From NCBI GenBank assembly GCA_963606545.1, contig CAVCYP010000026.1, positions 1 to 23,497 on the forward strand: a stretch of DNA of 23,497 nt, written 5' to 3'. Below the pieces are notes generated by a model that saw nothing but the letters and a program-made list of their open reading frames with translations, was not told the origin of the DNA and did not search any database. How positions within the stretch are numbered: the stretch's first letter is position 1; the number at the start of each line of letters is the position of its first letter. The translations under genes and the position numbers were made by a program. The DNA comes from UBA9732 sp963606545 (GTDB lineage: Bacteria > Spirochaetota > Spirochaetia > Sphaerochaetales > Sphaerochaetaceae). This document shows positions 1-6,849 of this stretch, piece after piece.

Positions 1-72
1 GGCGATGTAGCTCAGTGGGAGAGCCCCAGTCTTACACACTGGTTGTCGTAGGTTCAAATCCTACCGTCGTCA
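1..72 (+). tRNA. tRNA-Val (anticodon TAC)
   Basis: The sequence folds as a complete tRNA cloverleaf. The acceptor arms GGCGATG and CGTCGTC pair with two G-U wobbles. The D arm is GCTC/GAGC, the anticodon stem is CCAGT/ACTGG around the loop CTTACAC, and the T arm is GTAGG-TTCAAAT-CCTAC. The anticodon TAC reads GUA valine codons and may read other GUN codons. The 3' CCA is not encoded; after discriminator A72 there is only a run of A. The gene begins at the first base of the window, so its promoter and any tRNA neighbours lie outside. Confidence 0.95.
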
Positions 73-73
73 A

Positions 74-126
74 AAAAAAAGCTATGTTTCCTGCTAACTC
101 AAATAGCAGTCAACATAGCTTTTTTT
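74..126. terminator. Bidirectional intrinsic terminator between tRNA-Val and hslU
   Basis: A perfect outer stem of 15 bp (A7-GCTATGTT pairing with AACATAGC-T7) encloses a second perfect 6-bp stem, CTGCTA/TAGCAG, with a 7-base loop. The A tract on one side and T tract on the other give a U-run after the hairpin on both strands. It therefore serves both the plus-strand tRNA and the minus-strand hslU operon, which converge here. Confidence 0.9.
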
Positions 127-140
127 ATTTTTCAAGGAAA

Positions 141-1577
141 CTACAGAATGTAGCGGGACAAATCCTGATTCTTAACAACATCTGAAAGTCTTTCATTGAC
201 GTAATCAGGGGTAATTGTAATAGTCTGCCCCTTAAGTTCGTTGGCACTAAAGCTAAGCTCCTCTAAAAGAATCTCCATGATGGTGTACAATCTTCTAGCA
301 CCAATGTTTTCAGTGGTTGAGTTAACTTCATACGCAATTTCACTTATGCGGTGCAAAGCTTCATCTGTAAAGACCACATCAACGCCTTCAGTTTTAAGTA
401 ACTCATGATACTGCAAAGTAATAGCGTTCTCTGGTTCTCTAAGGATTCTATAAAAATCATCGGCTGTAAGAGCATCAAGTTCAACGCGTAGAGGGAATCG
501 GCCTTGGAGCTCAGGGATAAGATCGCTGGGCTTGGAGACGTGGAAAGCGCCGGCTGCAATGAAGAGGATGTGGGAGGTATCAATCACGCCCCACTTAGTG
601 CTGACTTTGGTGCCTTCAACTATAGGCAGGATGTCGCGCTGAACGCCTTCCCGGGAGACGTCTGGGCTGGAAGAAGAATTGTTTTTGCCGGCAATCTTGT
701 CAATCTCATCAATGAAGATGATGCCCATTTGCTCGGTGCGCTCTTTGGCTATATCAATGGCCTTGTCTTGGTCTACGCTGCGGTCCAGCTCCTCTTCCAT
801 GAAAAGCTCGCGGGCACGCTTAATGGAAACCTTTCTGCGTTTACGAGGATTCTGAGCGTTCTGGAAGATAGAACCTAGGCTATTCATGGCATTCTGCAGG
901 TCATCCATGGACCCACCCATGAACTCAATACCAACTTTAGAAGGACGTACCTGGTTGGAAATCTCAACTTCAGTATCGTCAAGTTTTCCAGCTCTAAGCT
1001 GCTCACGCATATGCTCACGTGCAGAAATTCTAGCGCTTTCAAAAGAGGCATCAGCATTAGGATTCTTGTCTAAATTTGGAATAAGTAGGTCTAAAAGCCG
1101 CTCCTCTACTCTGAGTTTCACAGCTTCTTCATTTTTGGCAGCCAGTTCATGCTTAACCATAGAAACAGCGCTGCCCATGAGATCTCGAACCATAGATTCA
1201 ACATCACGGCCTACATAACCTACTTCTGTGTATTTGGTAGCCTCAACCTTGATAAAAGGAGCATTGGAAAGTTTTGCAATTCTTCTTGCAATCTCTGTCT
1301 TACCAACGCCTGTAGGTCCAATCATGATAATGTTCTTAGGATAAACTTCTTCTCTGATTGAAGATGGAAGCATCTTTCTGCGAGTTCTATTTCTAAGAGC
1401 AACAGCAATAGTACGCTTGGCCTTCTCTTGACCAATGACATATTTGTTAAGCTCATCCACAATCATGGATGGAACCATTTCATCTAAATTAAAAACCTTC
1501 TTTTCAGCCTTAACAAGAGCCTTGGAAGCTCCTTCTGCAGGCTCAGCTGGGGTTGAAAGAATCAAATCATCAGCCAT
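141..1577 (-). CDS. hslU: ATP-dependent protease ATPase subunit HslU (ClpY)
   Basis: This is the AAA+ unfoldase that feeds substrates into the HslV peptidase ring in the cytoplasm. The 478-residue protein shows Walker A GPTGVGKT (87-94), the pore motif GYVGRD (120-125), Walker B IIFIDEIDK (286-294) and the sensor-2 motif GARRL (426-430). Its C-terminal tail LSRYIL matches the HslU tail that docks into HslV and activates it. The N-terminus is about 25 residues longer than the E. coli protein; this Ala/Glu/Lys-rich stretch precedes the conserved IVDELNKYVIGQ segment. The ATG lies one base after the hslV stop codon, and AGGAGG within the last hslV codons is an excellent ribosome binding site, so the two are translationally coupled. 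It is the last gene of the dprA-xer-hslV-hslU operon and ends at a strong terminator. Confidence 0.98.
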   Translation of the reverse strand: MADDLILSTPAEPAEGASKALVKAEKKVFNLDEMVPSMIVDELNKYVIGQEKAKRTIAVALRNRTRRKMLPSSIREEVYPKNIIMIGPTGVGKTEIARRIAKLSNAPFIKVEATKYTEVGYVGRDVESMVRDLMGSAVSMVKHELAAKNEEAVKLRVEERLLDLLIPNLDKNPNADASFESARISAREHMREQLRAGKLDDTEVEISNQVRPSKVGIEFMGGSMDDLQNAMNSLGSIFQNAQNPRKRRKVSIKRARELFMEEELDRSVDQDKAIDIAKERTEQMGIIFIDEIDKIAGKNNSSSSPDVSREGVQRDILPIVEGTKVSTKWGVIDTSHILFIAAGAFHVSKPSDLIPELQGRFPLRVELDALTADDFYRILREPENAITLQYHELLKTEGVDVVFTDEALHRISEIAYEVNSTTENIGARRLYTIMEILLEELSFSANELKGQTITITPDYVNERLSDVVKNQDLSRYIL

Positions 1578-1578
1578 A

Positions 1579-2112
1579 TTAAGCCTCCTCTACAATAAAA
1601 TTAGAGTCAGTGTAGATACAAATTGAACTTGCAATACCAAGAGACTTTAAAGCAATCTCTTTTGCACTAAGTTCTGGTGCACAATCAAGATAAGCCCGAG
1701 CAGCAGAAACGGCGTAATTGCCACCACTACCAATACCAATTGCATCATACTCAGGTTCAAGGACATCTCCGGTACCGCTGATAAGGAAGATGGTCTTACC
1801 ATCACTTGCCAGCATCATAGCCTCAAGCTTTCTAAGATTTCTGTCCATTCTCCACTCTTTGGCCAGATTCACAGCTGCTCTATTCAAATCTCCGTTGACC
1901 TGTGAAAGCTTCTGCTCAAACAACTCAAACAGAGTAAAAGCGTCAGCAGTACCACCTGCAAAGCCAATAATAATCTTATCCTGATAAATTCTTCTGACTT
2001 TTCTAGCGTTACCCTTCATGATGGTATCGCCATTAGTTACCTGACCGTCACCGGCTATGGCAACCTTACCGTCTTTTTTAACCGCTATAATTGTGGTCCC
2101 TCTAAAACTCAT
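1579..2112 (-). CDS. hslV: ATP-dependent protease peptidase subunit HslV (ClpQ)
   Basis: This is the proteasome-like threonine peptidase that forms the double-ring core of the HslUV protease. At 177 residues it has the usual length. The family core TTIIAV...GKVAIAGDGQVT is present, with GSGG (residues 128-131) further on. The expected catalytic Thr is residue 6, because the open reading frame begins MSFRGTT. A five-residue propeptide, not just the initiator Met, must therefore be removed to expose it, unless a different residue is used. The start codon overlaps the xer stop codon (ATGA) and follows a GGGAGG ribosome binding site. Its order with hslU and xer matches codV-clpQ-clpY of Firmicutes. 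Confidence 0.97.
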   Translation of the reverse strand: MSFRGTTIIAVKKDGKVAIAGDGQVTNGDTIMKGNARKVRRIYQDKIIIGFAGGTADAFTLFELFEQKLSQVNGDLNRAAVNLAKEWRMDRNLRKLEAMMLASDGKTIFLISGTGDVLEPEYDAIGIGSGGNYAVSAARAYLDCAPELSAKEIALKSLGIASSICIYTDSNFIVEEA

Positions 2113-3038
2113 GTCTCTTTCCTCCCATGGGGGTGATTTGCTCTATACACCTCTTCCAACTTCTTGCCGGTCACATGCGTATAGATTTGCGTCGTACCAA
2201 TGCTCTCGTGCCCCAGAAGCACCTGAACAAACCTGATATCAGAGCTATTATCCAAAAGGTGCGTAGCAAACGAATGCCTAAATACGTGCGGGGTAAACTT
2301 CTTAGTAAAACCAAGCAGCACCCTATACTTGTCAAAGATACTGTGAACTGTGGAAACCGGCAACCTATTTCCCTTTGAATTTATCAGTAGAATTTGCTCG
2401 CCTTCCCGCCCCGCCTTCTCCAAAACCGCCTCCCGCTGTGGCAAGTACGCGCAAATCATCTCTTTAGCTCTAGGCGTCAGAAAGACATACCTCTGCTTAG
2501 AGCCCTTACCGGTAACCAAAATGCGTCTATTTTCTAAGTCGATGTCTTCTAACTTCATCTCAAGAACTTCGCTCAGACGGCAACCCGTGGAATAAAAAAT
2601 ATTGAACATTGTTATTTCCACTAAAGACTTATAACCACTTATAGGATAATTTAAGACTCTCTCAACCTCTTCCTTGGCTAAAACCGTAGGAATTCTTTGA
2701 GCCTTCTTTGCACTGGATACCCGCTTAAAGGGCTGAACTTCCATAATCTTGTTCTCGCAAAGATTATGAAAGAAAGATCTGTTAGCACTGAGAATTCTGT
2801 TTATAGTGGCAGGACTTAGATTCTGGTTATATAAATCTGCAGTAAAAGCCCTAGCATCCTCAAAGACCATCTCTGATACGTACATATCATGCTTTGAAAG
2901 AAAATCTTCCAGCCTAAGAAGATCATGAGCATAAGAGATAACCGTTTTATCAGAATAACCTTGAACATCCCTGAGATAGGAAAGATATTCATCAATTAAA
3001 GCTCTGTTTTTAGCTTGTTTATCAAACTCTTGCTCCAT
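2109..3038 (-). CDS. xerC: Tyrosine recombinase, XerC/XerD family
   Basis: This is a site-specific recombinase of the type that resolves chromosome dimers at dif sites. With the start at 3038 it is 309 residues long. It has the N-terminal SAM-like core-binding domain (about 10-95) and a catalytic domain with the full tyrosine recombinase set: R154 (GCRLSE), K178, H251 and R254 (HVFRHSFATH), H277 (LLGHES) and Y286 (IYTHV). The frame is open 21 codons further upstream, but that extension lies inside dprA. The AAGGTGA ribosome binding site, which includes the dprA stop codon, supports ATG 3038. XerC is chosen over XerD because of the neighbouring hslVU, as in Firmicute codV-clpQY; sequence alone does not separate the two. 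No second Xer or dif site was seen in the window. Confidence 0.93.
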   Translation of the reverse strand: MEQEFDKQAKNRALIDEYLSYLRDVQGYSDKTVISYAHDLLRLEDFLSKHDMYVSEMVFEDARAFTADLYNQNLSPATINRILSANRSFFHNLCENKIMEVQPFKRVSSAKKAQRIPTVLAKEEVERVLNYPISGYKSLVEITMFNIFYSTGCRLSEVLEMKLEDIDLENRRILVTGKGSKQRYVFLTPRAKEMICAYLPQREAVLEKAGREGEQILLINSKGNRLPVSTVHSIFDKYRVLLGFTKKFTPHVFRHSFATHLLDNSSDIRFVQVLLGHESIGTTQIYTHVTGKKLEEVYRANHPHGRKET

Positions 3039-3051
3039 GACATTAATTATA

Positions 3052-4014
3052 TCACCTTGACTTGTGCTCAACAATGTACCATTTATCGCCAAAACGCACA
3101 TTATTTTTCAAGTCACCTAAATTGGCCACGTCAAAACCACAGGATGGAATAGAATTTGCCCGGAATTCCGGCTCAAAACCATCCAAATCAAAATCCTCCA
3201 AACCACTGACAACGGGAGCACCTTCAAAAGCCAAAGCGTTACTACCCTCCCTGCAAGGCGTAGTCCCAAGACCAGCGGAGCCAATGTAGATATCCTTGTT
3301 CATTGAGATTCCATAGTCACAGGTAATAAGCGTTCCAGAACGTCTGGGGGCCTGAATTGCAACTATGGCGTTAGAATATGCAGCAATAATCATATTTCTG
3401 GACACAAAATTGCTCTTGTAGGACGGAGTTTCCGGAGCAAACCTACTAATAATTGCCCCACCTTTCTCAATAACTGTTTTCCTAAGTCTCAAAGTAAAAG
3501 CCGGATACTCCAAGTTATGACCACAGGCTAAAACCCCAATGCAAGGTGCCTCAGAACTCAAACAGCCCCTCATTCCAGCCTGGTCAATTCCTTCTGCCAT
3601 ACCCGACACACAAGAAATACCATTCAAAGAAGCCTCAAAGCCAATTTTAAAAGCCTCATGAAGGGCCTGATAATCTGGCCTCCTAGTTCCAACAATGGCA
3701 AGTTTTGCATTTTTAGTTGGAATAGAACCTTCAATAAACAGCAAATACGGCAAATGAGAAGTTAGCCCTTCAAAGGATGGGTAATCTGACTCTCCATATT
3801 CAAGGATGAAGTTATTTTCCTTTGCTCGTAGCCACCTCAAAGATGCATAAGCTTCCCTTGAGTAGTTTCTGAATTTTCTAACATTGTTTAATAACCATTG
3901 AACGGGAACCTGATCTCTTACATAGATTTTTCTCTGTTCCAATGAAAGCTGATCATTAAATGCAATGATAATCCGTCGTACAATCTCTTTTTCTTGTAGT
4001 TCTCTAAAGCTCAT
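3052..4014 (-). CDS. dprA: DNA-processing protein DprA/Smf
   Basis: DprA binds incoming single-stranded DNA and loads RecA in natural transformation; many non-competent bacteria also keep it. The 320-residue protein carries the Rossmann-like family signatures: IVGTRRP (107-113), SGMAEGID (137-144), the F-x-x-RN element (203-207) and RSGTL (225-229). Several positions differ from typical DprA, for example SGMAEGID where SGLARGID is usual and RFAPETPS for the SExPxGxxP segment. It also seems to lack the C-terminal winged-helix domain found in longer homologues. GGAGGG precedes the ATG. It heads the operon with xer, hslV and hslU. The topA and trmFO genes that lie between dprA and codV in Bacillus are absent here. 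Confidence 0.92.
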   Translation of the reverse strand: MSFRELQEKEIVRRIIIAFNDQLSLEQRKIYVRDQVPVQWLLNNVRKFRNYSREAYASLRWLRAKENNFILEYGESDYPSFEGLTSHLPYLLFIEGSIPTKNAKLAIVGTRRPDYQALHEAFKIGFEASLNGISCVSGMAEGIDQAGMRGCLSSEAPCIGVLACGHNLEYPAFTLRLRKTVIEKGGAIISRFAPETPSYKSNFVSRNMIIAAYSNAIVAIQAPRRSGTLITCDYGISMNKDIYIGSAGLGTTPCREGSNALAFEGAPVVSGLEDFDLDGFEPEFRANSIPSCGFDVANLGDLKNNVRFGDKWYIVEHKSR

Positions 4015-4083
4015 AAAAGCCCTCCATTAATTAATACAAAAAAATGGAACAAAAAATTCATAGTTTTTTTCAAAAAAGTGGCA

Positions 4084-4141
4084 TAGTTAACGCTAACTAT
4101 TACTGGTTAACTTGACCCATTGCCCTTTACAGTGCTATAAA
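4084..4141 (+). promoter_or_regulatory. Sigma-70 promoter with upstream repeated GTTAAC motif
   Basis: A -35 box TTGACC (4112-4117) is followed after 18 bases by a -10 box TATAAA (4136-4141). Transcription would start near 4148, giving a leader of about 24 bases before the ATG at 4172. Upstream of the -35 box, GTTAAC occurs at 4086-4091 and again at 4106-4111, exactly 20 bp apart on the same face of the helix. The first copy sits in an inverted repeat, TAGTTA-ACGC-TAACTA (4084-4099). The promoter boxes are read directly; a role for the repeats as an operator is an inference. Confidence 0.7.
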
Positions 4142-4171
4142 TTACGTGATTTTGATAAGGCAGGTACAGGA

Positions 4172-5092
4172 ATGTCAGAAAAAAAGAAAAAAAGACAAAA
4201 AGGTGAAAAAAAAGACGCTTATTTAGTAACTGGACTCGATTCTTTACATCTTCTGATGACAAGCATGATGGGTTCAAGAACTGAAAATGAAGCAGTTGCT
4301 ACCGTTGACATTCCAATGGATGGAATTTATGAGACTCTTGCAAAACTCAACGCAGATAGCCCAGAGTTCAAATACACCTTCTTCCACCTAGTCTGTGCTG
4401 CAATTTTCAGAACTGTGCAACAACGCAAAATGATGAACTACTTCATCAGAGATGGCAAATACTATGAAAGAAAAGAAATCTCTGTTTCCTGTATTGCCAA
4501 GAAAGCAAAAGTTGATGGTGCAGAAGAAGGCCTTGTCATAATGAGATACAGAAAGGACTCAGACCTGAGTCCAGTTGAACAAATTCATAAGATGCTGTTC
4601 AAACAAGTCTCAGAAATCAGAAAAAGTGCAGAATCTAAAGATCCAACAATGAAAATTGTAGATACTCTAGTACATCTGCCTAAACCACTTTATAAGTTTG
4701 TAATGTGGATAATTAGAACCTTGGATCGCAAAGGCATGCTTCCAGACGTCTTTGCTGACGTAGATCCGTACCTTTGCACCTGTTTTGCCTCCAACATTGG
4801 AAGCATCAAGATGAACGCAAATTACCATCATCTAATTAATTTTGGCTCCAACAGTCTATTTCTTCTTGTTGGAAAGAAGGTTCAACAGCCAGTTTTCAAA
4901 GAAGATGGTACCTTTGAAATGAAGGACGTTCTGCCCCTATCTCTTACAATTGACGAAAGAATTGCTGACGGCGTTTACTTTGCCAACAGCATCAAAATAC
5001 TAAAAGCTCTCTTAATGAGACCAGACTACTTACTTAAACCTGCAAACGAGCCAATTGATTTTGACGCACTTTGCAAGGAATTAGGACTATGA
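4172..5092 (+). CDS. E2-type (CAT-fold) acyltransferase-like protein without lipoyl domain
   Basis: The 306-residue protein resembles the catalytic domain of 2-oxoacid dehydrogenase E2 subunits and chloramphenicol acetyltransferase. It has a lysine-rich N-terminus, a long alpha/beta region, the segment CTCFASNIGSI (202-212), and LPLSLTIDERIADGVYFAN (254-272), which corresponds to the E2 motif DHRxxDG. The catalytic His of that motif is replaced by Glu (DERIADG, 261-267). There is no lipoyl or subunit-binding domain, so it is unlikely to belong to a classical dehydrogenase complex. The frame is open up to a TTG at 4112, but that TTG is part of the -35 box; ATG 4172 with an AGG-rich site is the start. 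Its stop codon overlaps the next start (ATGA), so it probably works with the acyl-CoA synthetase. Substrate and reaction are unknown. Confidence 0.75.
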   Translation: MSEKKKKRQKGEKKDAYLVTGLDSLHLLMTSMMGSRTENEAVATVDIPMDGIYETLAKLNADSPEFKYTFFHLVCAAIFRTVQQRKMMNYFIRDGKYYERKEISVSCIAKKAKVDGAEEGLVIMRYRKDSDLSPVEQIHKMLFKQVSEIRKSAESKDPTMKIVDTLVHLPKPLYKFVMWIIRTLDRKGMLPDVFADVDPYLCTCFASNIGSIKMNANYHHLINFGSNSLFLLVGKKVQQPVFKEDGTFEMKDVLPLSLTIDERIADGVYFANSIKILKALLMRPDYLLKPANEPIDFDALCKELGL

Positions 5093-6816
5093 CACAAAAC
5101 GAAGAACTTAAAATTGCCCCTTGGCTCTCCAGCTACGGAGAAGTCCCCCACCATCTAGATTATCCAGATTTCTCAATATCTGATGCTCTCTTTGAATCTG
5201 CAGCTAAATACCCAAAGCAGGTAGCTTTAACCTTCCAGGGCCTAGATACCACCTACAAAAAACTTGTTCCACAAATCAAACAGGCGGCTAAAGCCTTTTA
5301 TGCAATGGGAATAAGACCTGGTGATGTTGTCACCGTTTGTATGCCAAACATGCCACAAACGGTAATTTCTCTATATGCCATCAACAGCATTGGAGCTATT
5401 GCAAGCATGATTCATCCACTTTCTGCCGTTCATGAGATTGCTTTTTATCTTAAAGAAGCCGGAAGCAGAACTATAATTTCCATTGACCAGTTCTATTCAA
5501 AAATTAAAAAGGTCATGGGGCTTGTGGAACTGGACCACGTAATTATTGCTCGGGTATCAGATGCCTTAGATTTTGTAAAAGGTACGGCTTATAAATTTTT
5601 GAAAGAGCGCAAGTTTGAGCACTTTGAACAAACAAAACAACTCATTACTTGGAATACTTTTATGAAGATGGCTTCTTCCTGTACCATTGATCCTTCAGTT
5701 AAAAAGACAGGAAAGGATTTAGCAGTAATTCTCTTCTCCGGCGGAACAACTGGGGTTACAAAAGGTATTAAACTAACGAATCTCAACTTTAACGCACTAG
5801 CAAAACAAACCGGTATTATGTGTAATAAACGCATACAAGGCAACACAATGCTTGCAGCTATGCCAATGTTCCATGGCTTTGGCCTTGGAGTTTGCGTCCA
5901 TACCATGATGTTCTGGGGCGGACGTAGTGTACTTGTTCCACAGGTCAGCGTCAAAGGCTATTCAAAGCTGCTTAAGACAGCAAAGCCCAACTTTATTGCT
6001 GGAGTTCCTACCCTCTATGAAGGAATTACCCGCAACCAAGAAATGGAGAACGTTGATCTTTCCTGCTTAATGGGAGTCTTCTCTGGTGGAGATTCGCTTT
6101 CTATTGAACTTAAGAAAAAATTGGACAAGTTCCTTGCAGACCATCATGCAACAGTTAGAGTTCGTGAAGGTTACGGTACAACAGAATGCGTAACTGCTTG
6201 TTGCTTAACACCTTACAATAAAGAAAAGGAAGGCTCAATTGGCATTCCATTCCCTGATACCTACTTCATTATCTGTGAGCCAGGCACCACAAAGCAGGTT
6301 CCATATGGAACAGATGGCGAAATTTGTCTCCGTGGACCATCCGTTATGATGGGCTACATCAACCATGAGGCAGAAAACAAGAGTACTTTACGAGTTCATG
6401 AAGATGGCTATACCTGGCTTCATACAGGCGATCTTGGCATGATGGATGAGGAAGGTTTTGTTTATTTTAAGCAGCGCATCAAGCGTATGATTATCACAAG
6501 TGGCTACAACGTCTACCCTTCCCAGATTGAAAACATCATAGATTCAATGGATGAAGTACAAATGAGCTGCGTTATTGGTATTCCTGACCCTTACAAAATT
6601 CAGAAGGTCAAGGCTTTTGTCCAATTAGCTCCAGGTCACGAACCTTCAGATGAGCTCAAAGCTCGCATTCTAGACCATTGCCGTGAGCGAGTTGCAAAAT
6701 ATGCCATGCCCTATGATGTGGAGTTCAGAGAACAGCTACCAAAAACCTTAGTAGGTAAGATTGCTTACACAGTTTTGGAGAAGGAAGAACTAGCAAAAAC
6801 TGCTACCAAAGCCTAA
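5089..6816 (+). CDS. AMP-forming acyl-CoA synthetase (long-chain fatty acid ligase type)
   Basis: This adenylate-forming ligase would activate a carboxylic acid, probably a fatty acid, to its acyl-AMP and then acyl-CoA. The 575-residue protein has the phosphate-binding loop SGGTTGVTKG (217-226), FHGFGLG (261-267), GYGTTE (361-366), the HTGDLG motif (445-450), the hinge region KRMIITSGYNVYPSQIE (465-481) and, in the mobile C-terminal domain, PKTLVGK with the likely catalytic Lys557. The first Ser-Gly of the P-loop is followed by an extra Gly in place of the usual SGTTG spacing, a variation seen in some family members. No membrane segment is evident. The ATG overlaps the stop of the E2-like gene and AAGGAATTAGGA lies just before it. 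The pairing suggests a two-step activate-and-transfer pathway; the final product cannot be read from the sequence. Confidence 0.92.
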   Translation: MTQNEELKIAPWLSSYGEVPHHLDYPDFSISDALFESAAKYPKQVALTFQGLDTTYKKLVPQIKQAAKAFYAMGIRPGDVVTVCMPNMPQTVISLYAINSIGAIASMIHPLSAVHEIAFYLKEAGSRTIISIDQFYSKIKKVMGLVELDHVIIARVSDALDFVKGTAYKFLKERKFEHFEQTKQLITWNTFMKMASSCTIDPSVKKTGKDLAVILFSGGTTGVTKGIKLTNLNFNALAKQTGIMCNKRIQGNTMLAAMPMFHGFGLGVCVHTMMFWGGRSVLVPQVSVKGYSKLLKTAKPNFIAGVPTLYEGITRNQEMENVDLSCLMGVFSGGDSLSIELKKKLDKFLADHHATVRVREGYGTTECVTACCLTPYNKEKEGSIGIPFPDTYFIICEPGTTKQVPYGTDGEICLRGPSVMMGYINHEAENKSTLRVHEDGYTWLHTGDLGMMDEEGFVYFKQRIKRMIITSGYNVYPSQIENIIDSMDEVQMSCVIGIPDPYKIQKVKAFVQLAPGHEPSDELKARILDHCRERVAKYAMPYDVEFREQLPKTLVGKIAYTVLEKEELAKTATKA

Positions 6817-6849
6817 CAGCTTTACATTTTCATAAGGCAACACTTCAAA

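Noticed and set aside
504..1361. Plus-strand open frames opposite hslU
   Set aside because: hslU is conserved over its whole length on the minus strand, so these are shadows.
2109..3038. Integrase of a mobile element next to the tRNA gene
   Set aside because: The recombinase is of XerC/D type, embedded in the conserved dprA-hslVU operon, and no attachment-site repeat of the tRNA end was found.
4112..4171. TTG start giving the acyltransferase-like protein 20 extra residues
   Set aside because: The TTG belongs to the -35 box TTGACC and would lie upstream of the transcription start; ATG 4172 with an AGG-rich site is better.
6817..6849. Terminator between the acyl-CoA synthetase and glnN
   Set aside because: I found only weak pairing (GCCT with AGGC) and no T tract on either strand.
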